From contig CAKUQY010000001.1 in the NCBI GenBank assembly GCA_934675585.1, forward strand, positions 102,670 through 166,669: DNA of 64,000 nucleotides, in the 5' to 3' direction. Positions 1-9,110 of this stretch are shown piece after piece (within the stretch, counting starts at the first letter, position 1; each line of letters starts with the position of its first letter). This DNA comes from an uncultured Opitutales bacterium. GTDB taxonomy: Bacteria > Verrucomicrobiota > Verrucomicrobiia > Opitutales > UBA953. Position numbers and translations under genes: made by a program. Under the pieces are notes generated by a model. That model made no database searches and had not been told where the DNA came from. It worked only from the letters and a program-made list of their open reading frames with translations.

Positions 1-443
1 TTGAATATCTTCACGGGAACGCAGAATGTGGCCCGCGAACATTATTTGCAACGCACTATCACGAATTGACTCGCATCGCTTCAAGTCTTCCACGTGTTAA
101 AAATTATTGCGTCGTGGTGAAAGAATGGAATCAAGAAATCGTTTTTGTGCGCCAAGTTGTTCCTGGCTCAATTGGACGTTCCTACGGTATTCACGTTGCG
201 CGTCTTGCGGGCTTGCCAAAAGTTGTTATCGATCGCGCGAATGAAATTCTTGAACAGCTTGAATCTCAATCAACAAAAATTGATGTTGATTGTTGCAAAA
301 GAGATTTCACCGTTCCCGCAAACAGTGTTCCCGCCGAAGAAAAGATTGCAGACGAAAATATCGAATTTGTTTCTGAAGCCCCAGAAGTCGCAAAACCACC
401 CAAGAAAAAAAGCGACGATAATCAACTCTTTTTTGATTTTTAA
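1..443 (+). CDS. mutS: DNA mismatch repair protein MutS, C-terminal part (cut by window edge)
   Basis: This is the end of the mismatch-recognition ATPase MutS. The reading frame is open from base 3, so the gene begins outside the window. The first residues contain LFATHYHEL, the late ATPase-domain motif of MutS, followed by the family pattern I-PG-SYGI-VA-LAGLP and RANEILEQLE. The last ~45 residues are a charged tail carrying two VPA tripeptides, encoded by copies of the CGTTCCCGC word. The stop lies two bases before the tlyA start, which suggests co-transcription. Identification of the visible domain is firm. Confidence 0.93.
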   Translation, partial: EYLHGNAECGPRTLFATHYHELTRIASSLPRVKNYCVVVKEWNQEIVFVRQVVPGSIGRSYGIHVARLAGLPKVVIDRANEILEQLESQSTKIDVDCCKRDFTVPANSVPAEEKIADENIEFVSEAPEVAKPPKKKSDDNQLFFDF

Positions 444-445
444 TC

Positions 446-1195
446 ATGAAAAAATTGCGCGCAGACGAACTGTTGTTTTTGCAGGGAAAAGCGGCTTCGC
501 GTTCCCAGGCAAAATTGCTGATTATGGCGGGAAAAGTGCGCAGCGGACCCGATTCCGTCATTCAAAAAGCATCGCAAATGCTGGCGGAAACTACCGAACT
601 TTTTGTTGAAACACCGCCGAGATTTGTTTCGCGCGGTGGCGAAAAAATGCAGGGCGCAATCGACGCGTTCAAACTCGATGTCGCGGGAACGCATGCGCTC
701 GATGTTGGTGCTTCGACGGGCGGTTTTACTGACTGCCTTTTGCAGCACGGCGCGGCGGATGTTACCTGCGTCGATGTCGGGCACGGACAACTTCACGAAA
801 AATTGCGCCGCGACTCGCGCGTCACGAATCTTGAAAAAGTGAACGCCCGCGCGCTCGACGAAACCGCGCTCCCGCGGGAACGCTACGATCTTGTCGTCGG
901 CGATTTGTCGTTTATTTCACTCAAATTAATTCTCGTTCCCGCCTGGCATCGCGTTGAAAAAAACGGCGCGCTTGTCATGCTCATCAAGCCACAATTTGAA
1001 GCCACGCGCGAAGAAGTTTCCGCCGTGCGCGGCGTCATCAAAGACCAGAAAATTCGCGATCGCGTCATTAACGAAGTGCTCGATTTTTGTAAAGAAAATC
1101 TCGACGGATTTTCGCTCCAAGGTCTCACCGAATCTCCCATCCACGGCGGCGACGGGAACGTTGAATATCTTTTCTACGCGCGAAAAAATATTTGA
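446..1195 (+). CDS. tlyA: TlyA-family rRNA 2'-O-methyltransferase (hemolysin A family)
   Basis: A 249-residue cytoplasmic protein. Residues ~4-60 form an S4 RNA-binding domain (ADELLFLQGKAASRSQAKLLI). Residues ~65-245 form an FtsJ/RrmJ-like methyltransferase with the SAM loop ALDVGASTGGFTD near residue 84, VVGDLSFISL near 150 and the lysine-bearing LIKPQFEA near 180. This S4-FtsJ order is diagnostic of TlyA, which methylates ribosomal RNA ribose. Length is normal. The ATG two bases after mutS is the only sensible start. The gene is followed after three bases by a pseudouridine synthase, so mutS-tlyA-rluA-type looks like one transcript. Confidence 0.9.
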   Translation: MKKLRADELLFLQGKAASRSQAKLLIMAGKVRSGPDSVIQKASQMLAETTELFVETPPRFVSRGGEKMQGAIDAFKLDVAGTHALDVGASTGGFTDCLLQHGAADVTCVDVGHGQLHEKLRRDSRVTNLEKVNARALDETALPRERYDLVVGDLSFISLKLILVPAWHRVEKNGALVMLIKPQFEATREEVSAVRGVIKDQKIRDRVINEVLDFCKENLDGFSLQGLTESPIHGGDGNVEYLFYARKNI

Positions 1196-1198
1196 TTT

Positions 1199-1999
1199 AT
1201 GCCGTTCCCGCCGCCAGGAAAACAGGCGCAGTCTGCGCCGTTGATCGATCCCGTCGAGTTGCTGACTTGGCTGGTGGAACGCGATGAGGATTTTTTGGCG
1301 TTTAACAAACCGGGCTGGGTGGTTTGCCATCCGTCAAAAAACGGTCCTTGGTCGAGTTTGGTCGGTGCGGCGCGGGAATGGCTGGGTTTGGAAACGTTGC
1401 ATTTGGTTTCGCGTTTGGATCGCGAAACGAGCGGCATTATTTTAATCGCGCTTAATCGCGAGGCGGCGAGCAAGGCGCAAACAGCGGTTGAGCGTCATTG
1501 GGTTTCAAAAACTTATTTAGCAATTCTTGAAGGCGAAATGCGCGCGCCGCAATTAGTTGATGCGCCGTTGCGTCCTGATACCGCGAGTTCTGTTTTGGTG
1601 AAACAATGCGTCGGCGAAGGTCCCGATGCGCAAACGGCGGTTTCGTTTTTTGAACCTGTGGTTTGCGGGAACGGTTTTACATTGGCGCGCGTGGAATTGC
1701 ACACGGGACGCAAGCACCAGATTCGCGCGCACGCGCAGCATATCGGTTTTCCCGTTTTTGGCGACAAACTTTACGGACATGACGAGCGACTTTATTTGGA
1801 ACTTTGCGAAAATGGTTTAACGCCCGAATTGCAGGCAAAATTAGCGTTCCCGCGGCAGGCACTTCATGCGGCTCGGCTCGTTTTTAAAAGTCCGGTTTTT
1901 CAGCGAACGTTTATGGCGCCGCTCCCGCGCGATATGGCGGATTTTTTGCGGGAACGCTTAAATTTGGCGGATTTGTCGATTGAAAATTTGCTAAAATAA
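1199..1999 (+). CDS. RluA-family RNA pseudouridine synthase
   Basis: A 266-residue pseudouridine synthase that isomerises uridine in rRNA or tRNA. The catalytic motif SRLDRETSG lies near residue 70, with the active Asp in the RLD triplet, and GRKHQIRAH lies near residue 169. Residues 1-45 are short and I see no S4 domain, so it is closer to the RluA/RluC catalytic core than to full-length RluD. The exact target base cannot be read from the sequence. It starts three bases after tlyA and probably shares its transcript. Several GCGGGAACG copies lie in frame (e.g. as RER and CGNG). Confidence 0.88.
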   Translation: MPFPPPGKQAQSAPLIDPVELLTWLVERDEDFLAFNKPGWVVCHPSKNGPWSSLVGAAREWLGLETLHLVSRLDRETSGIILIALNREAASKAQTAVERHWVSKTYLAILEGEMRAPQLVDAPLRPDTASSVLVKQCVGEGPDAQTAVSFFEPVVCGNGFTLARVELHTGRKHQIRAHAQHIGFPVFGDKLYGHDERLYLELCENGLTPELQAKLAFPRQALHAARLVFKSPVFQRTFMAPLPRDMADFLRERLNLADLSIENLLK

Positions 2000-2043
2000 A
2001 TCCATTTTTGCGTTCCCGTAAAAATTTAAAAATTAAAAAAATC

Positions 2044-2071
2044 TTGCTTTTTTTGCGGGAACGCGTATAAT
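2044..2071 (+). promoter_or_regulatory. sigma-70-type promoter of nusA-infB
   Basis: TTGCTT (2044-2049), a 16-nt spacer, and a consensus TATAAT (2066-2071). The spacer contains a copy of GCGGGAACG (2055-2063). Predicted transcription starts near 2078, leaving a leader of ~107 nt before nusA. Confidence 0.7.
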
Positions 2072-2105
2072 AGTTTTCAAACATTTAGCTTTCTTGATTT
2101 GAAGG

Positions 2106-2160
2106 CGGGGTTCGATGAACCTCGGCTTTTTTTGTTATATAACGGGGAGCGAGGTTTTTT
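2106..2160 (+). promoter_or_regulatory. nusA leader with terminator hairpin and an alternative hairpin
   Basis: An 8-bp stem with a GAT loop (2106-2113 with 2117-2124) is followed directly by a run of seven T (2127-2133), a classic intrinsic terminator. Its 3' arm, AACCTCG (2118-2124), is also complementary to CGAGGTT (2150-2156), which is followed by more T. The two pairings are mutually exclusive. The layout suggests attenuation of nusA-infB; the controlling signal is unknown. Confidence 0.55.
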
Positions 2161-2184
2161 ATTAACAATCAATCAATTAAAAAT

Positions 2185-3471
2185 ATGAACAAAGAAATTC
2201 TTGATCTTTTCAAAATGATGGAGGTCACCAAAAATGTAAAACGCGAGGAGTTGATTCCTGCAATTTGCGACGCAATCGAAGAGGCCTCTAGAAAAGGCGT
2301 GAACGCGGGGCAAGATGTGCATGTTGAGATTTCGCCAACGACGGGCGATATTTCGATGAAAGCGCGCAAAACGGTGGTTCCCGCGGTTTCAGATCCGTTG
2401 ACAGAAATCGATTTGGCTCATGCGCGTCTTTACAAAGACGATCCACAAGTTGGTGATTTGATTGATGTGATGGTTGATCCTTCGACAATTGGTCGTATTG
2501 CATCGTTGGCGGTGCGTCAACGCGTTCATGAATTTTTGAGTGCGATTGAAAGCCGTCGTTTGATTGAAGCTTATTCAGACCAAGTTGGTCAATTGGTTTC
2601 GGGTAAAGTTATCGGCACAGAACGTGGCTTGATGACGATTGATATTGGCGATAACACCGAAGCAAAATTGCCACGCAAAGAACAAATTAAAGGCGAATTT
2701 TTGGAAAAAGGTTCCCGTCATATGTTTTTGTTAAAACGTGTTGGCGCAATTGATGATTCAAACCCAAATAATGCCAAAGGACAGCGTCCGTATGTGATTC
2801 TTTCGCGCGCAGACGAAGATTTTGTTTTGGCTTTGATTGGTCGTGAAGTTACAGAGTTGATTGATGGCACGGTTTCGATCGTGAATGTGGCTCGTAATCC
2901 TGGTTCGCGTACAAAAGTGCTCGTGGCTTCGGAAGATCCAAAGGTTGATCCTGTGGGTTGCTGCGTTGGTATTCGCGGTTCGCGCGTGAAAGCGTTGTCG
3001 ATGGAATTAAAGAAAGAAAAAGTTGATTTCATTAAATGGACAGATAATCTTGAAGATTTGTTGCAAGAATGCTTTAAGGTAAAAGTTTACAATGTGCGCA
3101 TTGATGAATTTAAAAAAGTTATTTATTTTGATGTCGCAAAAGCAGATGCGGGCCGCGTGATTGGTATGCATGGTGATAATTTGAATTTGACTCAAGACTT
3201 GTTGGGTTATCATTTGAAAGTGAATGTTTTTGAAGGCGTAGATTCTGAAGTTAGCGAAGCAGATAAAACCAATGCGGCTGCGGCAGAATTAATGTCGGCA
3301 GGCATTCCCGAAGATCTCGTTGTGCGTTTGATGGCAATGGGTTGCACTTCGTTGGAAGCACTTCGCGATCCCGCAACGCGCGATTATCTCTCTTCGGCAG
3401 TTGATGCTGATGGCTCGCCAATTTTCTCGGCAGAAGAAGTTGACGGCGCAATCGCTGTGGCAAACCGTTAA
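2185..3471 (+). CDS. nusA: Transcription termination/antitermination factor NusA
   Basis: NusA binds RNA polymerase and nascent RNA and modulates pausing, termination and antitermination. The 428-residue product has an N-terminal polymerase-binding domain (~1-125), an S1 domain (~130-200, GQLVSGKVIGTERGLMTIDI), two KH domains (~225-350, including GIRGSRVKALSMEL and GRVIGMHGDNLNL) and a helix-hairpin-helix-like tail (~365-425). It is shorter than E. coli NusA, which has two acidic repeats. It is followed after 39 nt by infB. rimP, the usual upstream neighbour, is not present here. The gene has few GGGAACG copies compared with its neighbours. Confidence 0.95.
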   Translation: MNKEILDLFKMMEVTKNVKREELIPAICDAIEEASRKGVNAGQDVHVEISPTTGDISMKARKTVVPAVSDPLTEIDLAHARLYKDDPQVGDLIDVMVDPSTIGRIASLAVRQRVHEFLSAIESRRLIEAYSDQVGQLVSGKVIGTERGLMTIDIGDNTEAKLPRKEQIKGEFLEKGSRHMFLLKRVGAIDDSNPNNAKGQRPYVILSRADEDFVLALIGREVTELIDGTVSIVNVARNPGSRTKVLVASEDPKVDPVGCCVGIRGSRVKALSMELKKEKVDFIKWTDNLEDLLQECFKVKVYNVRIDEFKKVIYFDVAKADAGRVIGMHGDNLNLTQDLLGYHLKVNVFEGVDSEVSEADKTNAAAAELMSAGIPEDLVVRLMAMGCTSLEALRDPATRDYLSSAVDADGSPIFSAEEVDGAIAVANR

Positions 3472-3510
3472 TTGCAGACAATCGTTTAAAATTAGAAAAG
3501 AAATTAAAGT

Positions 3511-6132
3511 ATGAATTTTACATCATCTGATTTTGTAAAAAATAATTTTGCAAAATCAAAAACATACAGCAAAGTGCAATGTAAGCACTTTATCGAGTGG
3601 CTCGGTGTTATAAATGAAAAACATCCGGGCTCATTCTCACCGACAAAAGTTGCGCCATCAACAAAAATTTCTTGGTGGCTCAATGAAACTGGCGATGAAA
3701 AGGCAGATTTGGCGAAAATTAAGGAACTCTTTTTGGCGTGGTTTGAAGAAAATTACGGTGATCTTTTGCCTAAGAAAAAGGGCGCAAGTAAAAAAATTAT
3801 AAAAAGTGTAGAACCTGAAAGCGAAGAAGATACAAGTGCCAACGAGAACAAGGACGTTCCCGCGGAAAAGGAAACTCCCGTTCCCGCGCCGGTTCCCGTG
3901 GCTGCGAAACAAGTGGCTCCTGCTCCCGTTCCCGCGCCGATTCCAATGGCTGCGAAACCTGTGGTTCCTGCTCCCGTTCCCGCGCCGATTCCAGTGGCTG
4001 CGAAACCAGTGGCTCCTGCTCCCGTTCCCGCGCCGATTCCAGTGGCTGCGAAACCAGTGGCTCCTGCTCCTGTTCCCGCGCCGATTCCAGTGGTAGCGAA
4101 ACCTGTGGCTCCTGCTCCTGTTCCCGCGCCGATTCCAGTGGCAGCGAAACCTGTGGCTCCTGCTTCTGTTCCCGCGCCAGTTCCTCCGCGCGCGCCAATT
4201 CCAGCGGCAGTGATTCAACATGCGCCTGCGGCTCCCAAGCCAGCGGTGCCTTCGGTCGCTCATCGCATTGCAAATTTGGCAAATGCAAAGCCAGAATTTA
4301 CCGAAGCCGAAAAGAAAAAAGTAACCGTGCGCGCTCCCGTCATCGTCAAAGATATGGCGTTGGCATTGAATTTGCCATCGTTCCGCATCGTGCAAGTGGC
4401 GATGAATATGGGTATTTTTGCTTCGACTTCAACGGTGCTCGAAGACGATGTCGCTGTTAAAATTGGCGATCGTTTGGGCTTTATTGTTGATATTCATCGC
4501 CGTGGTGAAAAGCCAACTATTAAACAAGTGGTTGCGCCAAAACCTGAACCTGTCGATGATACAAAAGATCTCGCGCCGCGTCCGCCGGTTGTTTGCGTGA
4601 TGGGTCACGTTGACCACGGCAAAACAACTTTGCTCGACTATTATCGCAAATCAAATGTTACCGCAGGCGAAGCGGGCGGGATTACTCAGCACGTTGCCGC
4701 CTATTCGGTTAAGCACGGCGACAAAACGATCACGTTTCTTGACACGCCAGGTCACGCCGCATTTTCAAAGATGCGGGAACGCGGCGCAGCGTTGACGGAC
4801 ATCGCGGTGCTCGTCGTTGCGGCGGACGACGGATTTATGCCGCAAACCGATGAAGCACTCAAATTTGCTCAAAAAAGTAATGTGCAATTGGTTGTCGCGA
4901 TTAATAAAGTTGATTCCAAAGGCGCGAACGTTGATCGCGTGAAACAACAAATGCAAAAACGCGGCATCGCTCCCGAAGACTGGGGCGGAGAAATTCAGAC
5001 CGAAGCCGTTTCCGCGCTTAAAGGCGTGAACATGGACGGCTTGCTCGATGCAATTTTGTTGCAGGCAGAAATGATGGAACTCAAAGCGAATCCAAAATGC
5101 ACCGTTGAAGGCACGGTTGTTGAAGCACAAATGGAACAAGGACGCGGCCCAACCGCAACTGTCATTGTGCAACGCGGCACGTTGAAAACGGGTGACGCGT
5201 TGGTTTGCGGACAATTTTCCTGCCGCGTGCGTGCGATTTTTGACGAATACAATAAACCGCTCAAATCGATTGCGCCAGGTTGCCCTGGACGCGTGATGGG
5301 CTGGAGTGGCGTTCCTTCGGCGGGAGCGATTTTCTCAGGCGTGAAAAATCCGCGTGAAGCCGAACGCATTGCTAACGAAAACGCATTGGCATTGCGCAAA
5401 GCAATCGAAGAACAACAAGCGGAAGATGCGCAGGAAGACGCGCTCAATGCGCTTCGCGGGAACGACAACAAGAAAATGTCAGATCTCGCCGCGCTCAACG
5501 CGTTGCTGGCGGGCAATTCCGAAAAAGTGTTCAAAGTTTACACGAAGGCTGACGTTGACGGAACGCTCGAAGCGCTCAATGCTTCGCTCGAAGCGATTAA
5601 GTCAAGCAAGGTAAAACTCGAAATTGTGGGCGGATCGGTTGGCCCAATTACGCCAAGTGAAGTTGCCGCCGCGGCTGCTGCAAATGCAACGATTGTCGCG
5701 TTTGATGTTAAACCTGCCAATGGCGTTCCCGCGTTGCTTAAACAACAAGGTGTAACGTTGCTTTCTCACGACATTATCTATTTCTTGCTTGATAAAGTTA
5801 AAGAAACGATGGCAGATTTGCTCGACCCAATTTTCCGCGAAAATGTTGTTGGTCGCGCAGAATGCCGCAAGGTGCTCGAGCTTTCAAAACTTACCGTTGC
5901 GGGCTCAATGGTGCTCAATGGCTACATTCACCGCGATTACAGCGCACGCCTGATTCGCGGCAAGGAAGTTTTGCATACGGGGCGCATCGACACGCTCAAA
6001 CGTTTTAAAGATGACGTTACCGAAGTTAAAGAGGGCTACGAATGCGGTATTTGCATCACTGGTTTTGATAAATATCAAGAAGGCGATATTATCGAATGCT
6101 TTGAAATGCTCAAAGAACGTCAATCGCTCTAA
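3511..6132 (+). CDS. infB: Translation initiation factor IF-2
   Basis: An 873-residue GTPase that places fMet-tRNA on the 30S subunit. After a lysine-rich N-terminus comes a Pro/Ala/Val linker of tandem 16-residue units (~residues 123-225). An IF2-N domain (~270-330) follows, then the G domain with G1 GHVDHGKTT near residue 365, G3 DTPGHA near 411 and NKVD near 467, then domains II-IV. Length is normal for a bacterial IF-2 with an extended linker. It is downstream of nusA in the usual pair, but rbfA and truB do not follow; a strong hairpin terminator does. Confidence 0.96.
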   Translation: MNFTSSDFVKNNFAKSKTYSKVQCKHFIEWLGVINEKHPGSFSPTKVAPSTKISWWLNETGDEKADLAKIKELFLAWFEENYGDLLPKKKGASKKIIKSVEPESEEDTSANENKDVPAEKETPVPAPVPVAAKQVAPAPVPAPIPMAAKPVVPAPVPAPIPVAAKPVAPAPVPAPIPVAAKPVAPAPVPAPIPVVAKPVAPAPVPAPIPVAAKPVAPASVPAPVPPRAPIPAAVIQHAPAAPKPAVPSVAHRIANLANAKPEFTEAEKKKVTVRAPVIVKDMALALNLPSFRIVQVAMNMGIFASTSTVLEDDVAVKIGDRLGFIVDIHRRGEKPTIKQVVAPKPEPVDDTKDLAPRPPVVCVMGHVDHGKTTLLDYYRKSNVTAGEAGGITQHVAAYSVKHGDKTITFLDTPGHAAFSKMRERGAALTDIAVLVVAADDGFMPQTDEALKFAQKSNVQLVVAINKVDSKGANVDRVKQQMQKRGIAPEDWGGEIQTEAVSALKGVNMDGLLDAILLQAEMMELKANPKCTVEGTVVEAQMEQGRGPTATVIVQRGTLKTGDALVCGQFSCRVRAIFDEYNKPLKSIAPGCPGRVMGWSGVPSAGAIFSGVKNPREAERIANENALALRKAIEEQQAEDAQEDALNALRGNDNKKMSDLAALNALLAGNSEKVFKVYTKADVDGTLEALNASLEAIKSSKVKLEIVGGSVGPITPSEVAAAAAANATIVAFDVKPANGVPALLKQQGVTLLSHDIIYFLLDKVKETMADLLDPIFRENVVGRAECRKVLELSKLTVAGSMVLNGYIHRDYSARLIRGKEVLHTGRIDTLKRFKDDVTEVKEGYECGICITGFDKYQEGDIIECFEMLKERQSL
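3880..4180 (+). repeat. Tandem 48-bp repeats encoding the IF-2 Pro-Ala linker
   Basis: About six near-identical 48-bp units, each encoding a 16-residue block of the type PVAPAPVPAPIPVAAK. Units differ by single synonymous or conservative changes. Most units contain a (C)GTTCCCGC word, read as V-P-A, so the linker may have grown by slippage of a unit carrying that word. The linker is expected to be unstructured. Confidence 0.85.
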
Positions 6133-6151
6133 GCAAATCAAAAAAAATAAA

Positions 6152-6188
6152 AACGCGTTCCCGTGGAAAATTTTCGCGGGAACGCGTT
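6152..6188 (+). terminator. Terminator built from an inverted GGGAACG pair, after infB
   Basis: AACGCGTTCCCG (6152-6163) pairs perfectly with its complement at 6177-6188, and the interior (GGAAAATTTTC) is nearly self-complementary too. It lies 20 nt after the infB stop. There is no long T run after it, so efficiency is uncertain; the symmetry could serve both strands. Confidence 0.7.
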
Positions 6189-6208
6189 GTGTTATTCTTC
6201 GCGGGAAC

Positions 6209-6249
6209 TTTAAAAGAAAGTTAAAAGTTTAAATTTAAAAGTTAAAATG
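6209..6249 (+). repeat. A/T-rich dispersed repeat (TTAAAA/AAAGTT type)
   Basis: An intergenic tract of alternating AAAGTTAAAA and TTTAAAA words. Closely similar tracts recur near 14143-14166 and 39371-39400, always between genes. No coding potential is seen. The rest of the infB-valS gap holds two more CGTTCCCGC copies (near 6311 and 6331). Confidence 0.5.
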
Positions 6250-6353
6250 TGAGGCGTTTCTATCAAAAATTAAAATCTTAAAAATCTTCAAGTCTGTGGA
6301 TAAAAAATCGCGTTCCCGCAAGTAATTTCGCGTTCCCGCGAAAAATTCTCTAA

Positions 6354-6382
6354 TTGTCAATTTTCGGCTATCGCTTTATACT
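6354..6382 (+). promoter_or_regulatory. valS promoter, leaderless or nearly so
   Basis: TTGTCA (6354-6359), 17-nt spacer, TATACT (6377-6382). The valS ATG follows after only nine bases, so transcription should start within a few bases of the start codon. No ribosome-binding site can fit. Confidence 0.75.
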
Positions 6383-6391
6383 TGTAGTATT

Positions 6392-9106
6392 ATGGCACAA
6401 CAAGCTATTCCAAAAAACTACGAGTCCACAGAAGTTGAGGCAAATTGGTATTCACAATGGTGTGAAAACGATTGCTTTAAAGCCGATCCCGCGCGCGTTT
6501 CGTTGGCGCGTCCCGCTTATTCTATCGTCATCCCGCCGCCCAATGTTACTGGCGTGCTTCACATGGGTCACGTGCTCAATAATACGATTCAAGATATTTT
6601 GTGTCGTCGCGCGCGCCTCGAAGGCAAGGAAGTGCTTTGGTTGCCGGGAACGGATCACGCGGGAATCGCGACGCAAGTGATGGTTGAAAAACAGCTGAAA
6701 AAAAACGAAGGCAAAACCCGTCACGATCTCGGGCGGGAAGAGTTTTTGAAACGCGTTTGGGACTGGAAAAAGGAAAAGGGCGGCATCATCATCAACCAAT
6801 TGAAAAAATTGGGCTGCTCTTGCGATTGGTCGCGGGAACGCTTTACGATGGACGAAGCGTACACGAAATGTATTCAGAAAATTTTCGTTGATCTTTACAA
6901 AAAAGGATACATTTATCGCGGCAAACGCATGGTGAACTGGTGCCCAGCGTCGCTCACTGCGCTTTCTGACGAAGAAGTGCTGATGGAGCCACATAAAGGT
7001 TTTCTCTATTATTTCAAAATCGAAATCGCCGAAGAGCGCGGCACGTTCCTGACGATTGCGACGACGCGCCCTGAGACGATTCCGGGCGACTCGGCGATTG
7101 CGGTCAATCCCAAAGATCTGCGTTATCAAAAATACATCGGCATGCACGCGATTCGTCCGTTGCCATTTGAAAATCAAGAATTGATTCCGATCGTCGGCGA
7201 TGAATCGGTTGAATTCGAATTTGGAACGGGAGTTTTGAAAGTTACGCCGGCGCACGACAAAACCGACTTTGAAATCGGTCGCCGCCACAATTTGAAAGTG
7301 ACGGATATTATGAATCCAAACGGCACGATGAACGCGCTCGCGGGAACGGATCTCGCGGGAATGGATCGTTTTAAGGCGCGCGACAAATCGGTTGAAATGC
7401 TTAAACAATTGGGCTTGCTCGTCAAAGAAGAACCTTACGAAAACAAAGTTGGCATTTCAGAACGCGCGAAAGTGCCGATCGAGCCGCGTTTGTCGGAACA
7501 ATGGTTTTTGCGTTATCCGTCGGTTGCCGAAGCGCGTGAATGCGTTGCGGCGGGAACGATGAAATTCCATCCAGAACGTTGGTCGAAAACTTACGAGCAT
7601 TGGATGGGCGGCTTGCAGGACTGGTGCATTTCTCGTCAGTTGTGGTGGGGACACCGCATTCCTGTTTGGTACAACAAGCAAGACGCTTCAAAAATTTATT
7701 GCGATGTCACGCCGCCAGCGGACGTTGAAAATTGGGAGCAAGATCCCGATGTGCTCGACACCTGGTTTTCGTCGTGGCTTTGGCCGTTCGCGACGATGGG
7801 CTGGGATATGGACGTTCCCGAAGAAAAAATGCCAGAATTGTTGAAAAAATTCTACCCGACGAGCGATCTCGTCACGGGACCGGATATTATTTTCTTCTGG
7901 GTGGCGCGCATGATTATGGCGGGCTTTGAATGGCGCAAAGAATTGCCGTTCAAAAACGTTTATTTTACGGGAATCGTACGCGACAAGCTCGGGCGCAAAA
8001 TGTCGAAAACGCTCGGTAATTCGCCTGACCCATTAAATTTGATCGCGCAATACGGCGCGGATGCGCTGCGTTTTGGCACGATGCGTTCGGCGCCGCTCGG
8101 GCAAGATGTTTTGTTTGACGAGAAAAATGTCGAATTGGGACGCAATTTCTGCAACAAGCTTTGGAATGCTTCGCGTTTCCGCCAAATGAGCGGCGAAATG
8201 GCAGATAATTCTTCGCTCGAAGCGATTGTCGCGCGCATCGATCTCGCGCTTTGCGATGCGGACGATCACGCGATTTTGGACGGCATTGTGCGCCTCACGC
8301 GCGATTGCGCAACCAATTTTGCAAATTACGAATTTAACGCTTACACGCAAACGCTTTATTCGTTCTTTTGGAACGATTTTTGCGACTGGTATGTCGAAGT
8401 GGCGAAAACGCGTCTTGCCGACGAAAAATTGCGCGGGAACGTACTGGCGATTCAGGATTTGTGTTTGCGCCAATTCCTGCTCGCGCTCGCGCCGCTCACG
8501 CCGTTTATCGCCGAAGAACTTTATCATTTGCTCGGCTACATTCCCGAAGGTCAATTCTTGCAAGATCAAAAACTCGCAAGCGCTGACGATCTCGTGGCGT
8601 TGCTCGTAAATCGCGGCTTAAAACTCGACGAAAATGCAGTGGCAGACATCGCACAAATTCGCGAATTTGTCACCCAAGCGCGCGCGCTCAAATCGCACAA
8701 CAATGCGGGAACAAAACGCGATTGCTTGTTTACGCTCGCTGTAAAAGACGTTCCCGCGCAAGCGTTGGTTGAACGTAATTTGACAAAATTGCAAGTGCTT
8801 ATCGGCGCAAAAACAATTGAGCTCGTTCCCGCGGGAACAGAAGCCAACGGCGCTTCGGCGGTAACGCCGCTCGGCGTGCTTTCGCTCGACACAACGGGAT
8901 TGATTGACAAAGAAGCTGAAACCAAACGCTTGACCAAAGAACTTGAAAAGCTCGATAAAGTTATCGCGGCGGGAACGGCAAAAATTAACAATCCCGCGTT
9001 TGCCTCGAAAGCGCCGGCGCACATTCTCGAAGGCGCGAAAAAACAGCTCGCGGAAACGCAGGCGAAGCGCGACGAAATCGCAAAATTGCTCAGCAATTTG
9101 AAGTAA
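6392..9106 (+). CDS. valS: Valyl-tRNA synthetase
   Basis: A 904-residue class I aminoacyl-tRNA synthetase that charges tRNA-Val. The HIGH box is HMGH (~57-60) within PPPNVTGVLHMGH, and the KMSKS box is KMSKT (~535). The editing domain contains TTRPETIPGDSAIAVNP. The anticodon-binding domain follows, and a C-terminal coiled coil (~835-903) completes the ValS architecture. The start is fixed by a promoter whose -10 lies nine bases upstream. It is followed after four bases by mraY. Many AGT and VPA tripeptides mark in-frame copies of the repeated word. Confidence 0.97.
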   Translation: MAQQAIPKNYESTEVEANWYSQWCENDCFKADPARVSLARPAYSIVIPPPNVTGVLHMGHVLNNTIQDILCRRARLEGKEVLWLPGTDHAGIATQVMVEKQLKKNEGKTRHDLGREEFLKRVWDWKKEKGGIIINQLKKLGCSCDWSRERFTMDEAYTKCIQKIFVDLYKKGYIYRGKRMVNWCPASLTALSDEEVLMEPHKGFLYYFKIEIAEERGTFLTIATTRPETIPGDSAIAVNPKDLRYQKYIGMHAIRPLPFENQELIPIVGDESVEFEFGTGVLKVTPAHDKTDFEIGRRHNLKVTDIMNPNGTMNALAGTDLAGMDRFKARDKSVEMLKQLGLLVKEEPYENKVGISERAKVPIEPRLSEQWFLRYPSVAEARECVAAGTMKFHPERWSKTYEHWMGGLQDWCISRQLWWGHRIPVWYNKQDASKIYCDVTPPADVENWEQDPDVLDTWFSSWLWPFATMGWDMDVPEEKMPELLKKFYPTSDLVTGPDIIFFWVARMIMAGFEWRKELPFKNVYFTGIVRDKLGRKMSKTLGNSPDPLNLIAQYGADALRFGTMRSAPLGQDVLFDEKNVELGRNFCNKLWNASRFRQMSGEMADNSSLEAIVARIDLALCDADDHAILDGIVRLTRDCATNFANYEFNAYTQTLYSFFWNDFCDWYVEVAKTRLADEKLRGNVLAIQDLCLRQFLLALAPLTPFIAEELYHLLGYIPEGQFLQDQKLASADDLVALLVNRGLKLDENAVADIAQIREFVTQARALKSHNNAGTKRDCLFTLAVKDVPAQALVERNLTKLQVLIGAKTIELVPAGTEANGASAVTPLGVLSLDTTGLIDKEAETKRLTKELEKLDKVIAAGTAKINNPAFASKAPAHILEGAKKQLAETQAKRDEIAKLLSNLK

Positions 9107-9110
9107 AAAA

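Noticed and set aside
3658..4395. Long minus-strand frame of 245 codons opposite infB
   Set aside because: It mirrors the tandem linker repeats of infB (HWNRRGNRSRSHRF repeats) and has no start context; it is an antisense shadow.
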